From assembly GCA_036260935.1 (NCBI GenBank), contig DATALQ010000023.1, forward strand, positions 1 through 64,000: a stretch of DNA of 64,000 nucleotides. The letters run 5' to 3'. Source of the stretch: JAEYOM01 sp036260935 (GTDB lineage Bacteria > Bacillota > Clostridia > Acetivibrionales > DTU013). Below the pieces are notes generated by a model that saw only the letters and a program-made list of their open reading frames with translations, was not told where the DNA came from and did no database searches. Shown one piece after another: positions 62,640 through 64,000 of the stretch (its first letter is position 1; each line of letters starts with the position of its first letter). The position numbers and the translations under genes are program-made.

Positions 62640-64000
62640 CGGAGTCGTATAGCGCCTGTGCCGCTTTCTGCCTGAAGGATGGCTTCAGAAGGTTGGCCCT
62701 GTCCGTTTTGTTGGACAGGAAGGCTATCTCTGCCAAAGCAGAGGGCATAGCCGTCTCCCTCAGCACTATCAGGTCGGGTCTCGAAATTACACCTCTGTCT
62801 CTTGTCCTTAACGCGGACAGTAGATTTTTCTGAATAATGGCTGCAAAGTTTCTGCCTGTGAAACCGCTGTTGTAGCTTGGGCAGTAGAGCGACATCGTGC
62901 CGCTGTAGCTCCTGTCATCCATAGCATTTACATGGATGCTCAAATACAGGCTTGCATCAAGCTTGTTTGCGATATAGACCCTTTCGAAGTTATCCACGTC
63001 GCAGTCCTCGCTTCTTAACATATAGGTTCTGATGCCCTTTTTGGCCAGCAGCGAATCCAGGCGTTTTGCCATATCCAGGTTCAGATCCTTCTCCTCAGTA
63101 GCTCTGTAAATCGTTCCCGTAGCTTTCCCGCCGTGTCCGGCGTCGATTACGACCAGTTTTTGACCTTTAGCCGCAGGCTTCATTACCGTTATCGTCGTTA
63201 GTCCGGATTCCCTAGTAAATGCAAGGTAGGCGTTCTTCCCGTTTCCTGTGAATATGAGGGAAGTCGTACCAGCCTCAGGGTTCAGCCTGACCTCGAAGTT
63301 CTTCAGATACGCGTCGTTTATGTCCAGTCTACCCTCTTTTATAACGGATAGAGCGGTTGGGAAGGTAATTGTATAGAGGCTCGCTGTTTCGTCATACTCC
63401 TCTGTATACAGGGGCTTGAGATATTTGGCGCCTTCGGTGAGCTTTGTATCGCTCAGAGTAAGGTAGACCCTGTCCTTGTTGTTATTGTAGTAGATATTTG
63501 TATAATTGGGCCAATGGAACGTCAGAACGAGCTGGTCTCCGGATTCGTCGGCCTCATACTGAAACTGCCCGTTCAGCTCGAAAGTAATGATGGCCCCGGC
63601 TTTTCCGGTCTTTCTGTAGCTGATCGAAGCGACCTGCCTCGTATCCACATTCACAAGCCTGCCGCTTCCGAAAACGCCAGCGTCCGGTATTGTCAGCACA
63701 AGCCTGTCCGGCCCTGTATATCTGGTAATGCGATAACCTTCGTGGTTTTTTAGAGAAACGCTGACCGCGTCCCTGGAGTCTATAGTTTTGAGTTTTATTC
63801 CATAATTTTTACCAAAGGAAATGGACTTTGCTTTATCGAGCGTTTCCTGTGCCTGCCTTTTGGAAACATATACGGTAATGCCGTTATCGCCGGCCTCTGC
63901 CGAATATTCGTAGCCTTCGTTCATTTCAAGAACGACACGGCTGGTGCCCTCGGTATACCTTGCATATCTGACACGCTTGACCAACGCCCCGCCTGCCTTG
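62614..64000 (-). CDS. N-acetylmuramoyl-L-alanine amidase with AMIN-like region (5' end outside window)
   Basis: 461 visible residues; the frame is open to the right edge, so the N-terminus is missing. Several AMIN-like beta repeats (SRVVLEMNEGYEY, RLVLTIPDAGVF, QLVLTFHW) fill the first ~280 residues. The C-terminal ~180 residues form an Amidase_3 zinc domain with VVIDAGHGGK, EKDLNLDMAKRLDSLL, SIHVNAM and the catalytic glutamate in ALAEIAFLSN. Cleaves the bond between N-acetylmuramic acid and L-alanine in peptidoglycan. The final residues (VVQALPKL) lie in the tandem repeat. Confidence 0.93.
   Translation of the reverse strand, partial: KAGGALVKRVRYARYTEGTSRVVLEMNEGYEYSAEAGDNGITVYVSKRQAQETLDKAKSISFGKNYGIKLKTIDSRDAVSVSLKNHEGYRITRYTGPDRLVLTIPDAGVFGSGRLVNVDTRQVASISYRKTGKAGAIITFELNGQFQYEADESGDQLVLTFHWPNYTNIYYNNNKDRVYLTLSDTKLTEGAKYLKPLYTEEYDETASLYTITFPTALSVIKEGRLDINDAYLKNFEVRLNPEAGTTSLIFTGNGKNAYLAFTRESGLTTITVMKPAAKGQKLVVIDAGHGGKATGTIYRATEEKDLNLDMAKRLDSLLAKKGIRTYMLRSEDCDVDNFERVYIANKLDASLYLSIHVNAMDDRSYSGTMSLYCPSYNSGFTGRNFAAIIQKNLLSALRTRDRGVISRPDLIVLRETAMPSALAEIAFLSNKTDRANLLKPSFRQKAAQALYDSVVQALPKL

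Overview
The window looks like chromosome from a spore-forming, anaerobic Clostridia-type Firmicute. The signs are strong AGGAGG-type ribosome sites, YesM/YesN-type two-component systems, a GerMN lipoprotein, an AMIN-domain cell-wall amidase, an oxygen-sensitive glycyl radical enzyme, and small Tyr/Pro-rich proteins of a kind common in Clostridia. I cannot name a species. Nearly everything from 650 to 56802 is on the minus strand. The left ~480 bases are clearly more AT-rich and end next to a tRNA-like fragment, so they may be the edge of an inserted element.  Layout in minus-strand transcription order. (A) 56802-54204: a CPBP protease and a MATE pump. (B) 54106-47728: GH31 glycosidase, ANT(6)-type nucleotidyltransferase, YesM-like kinase, YesN-like regulator. 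(C) 47610-42748: type-B carboxylesterase, GH43, lipoprotein solute-binding protein. (D) 42357-38647: two YteP/YtcP-type permeases and a second solute-binding lipoprotein. C and D begin with near-identical promoter/operator modules, at 47669-47737 and 42471-42540. (E) 38483-20549: a long hemicellulose/pectin side-chain operon (GH51, DUF6171, frameshifted GH39, beta-helix protein, GH-A glycosidase, six-hairpin-like protein, SASA esterase, GH43, GH31, GH5, serine hydrolase). (F) 20379-13607: two tandem FAD oxidoreductases, GH39, GH51, acetyl-esterase-like hydrolase. (G) 13461-10308: a glycyl radical enzyme and its radical-SAM activase. (H) 9981-5194: a ribose/galactofuranose-type ABC importer with two different permeases. 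(I) 5044-650: YesN regulator, YesM kinase and a second periplasmic-type binding lipoprotein, resembling the XylFII-LytS-YesN three-component xylose sensor. From 57000 rightward come spore/cell-wall and housekeeping genes on both strands.  Working model (inference): oligosaccharides cut outside the cell, probably arabinoxylan- or pectin-derived, enter through the YteP/YtcP importer using two binding proteins. They are deacetylated and trimmed in the cytoplasm, since none of the glycosidases or esterases has a signal peptide. Released monosaccharides may also enter through importer H under control of sensor I. The glycyl radical enzyme and the paired FAD oxidoreductases have no assigned substrate and are the most likely places for new chemistry.
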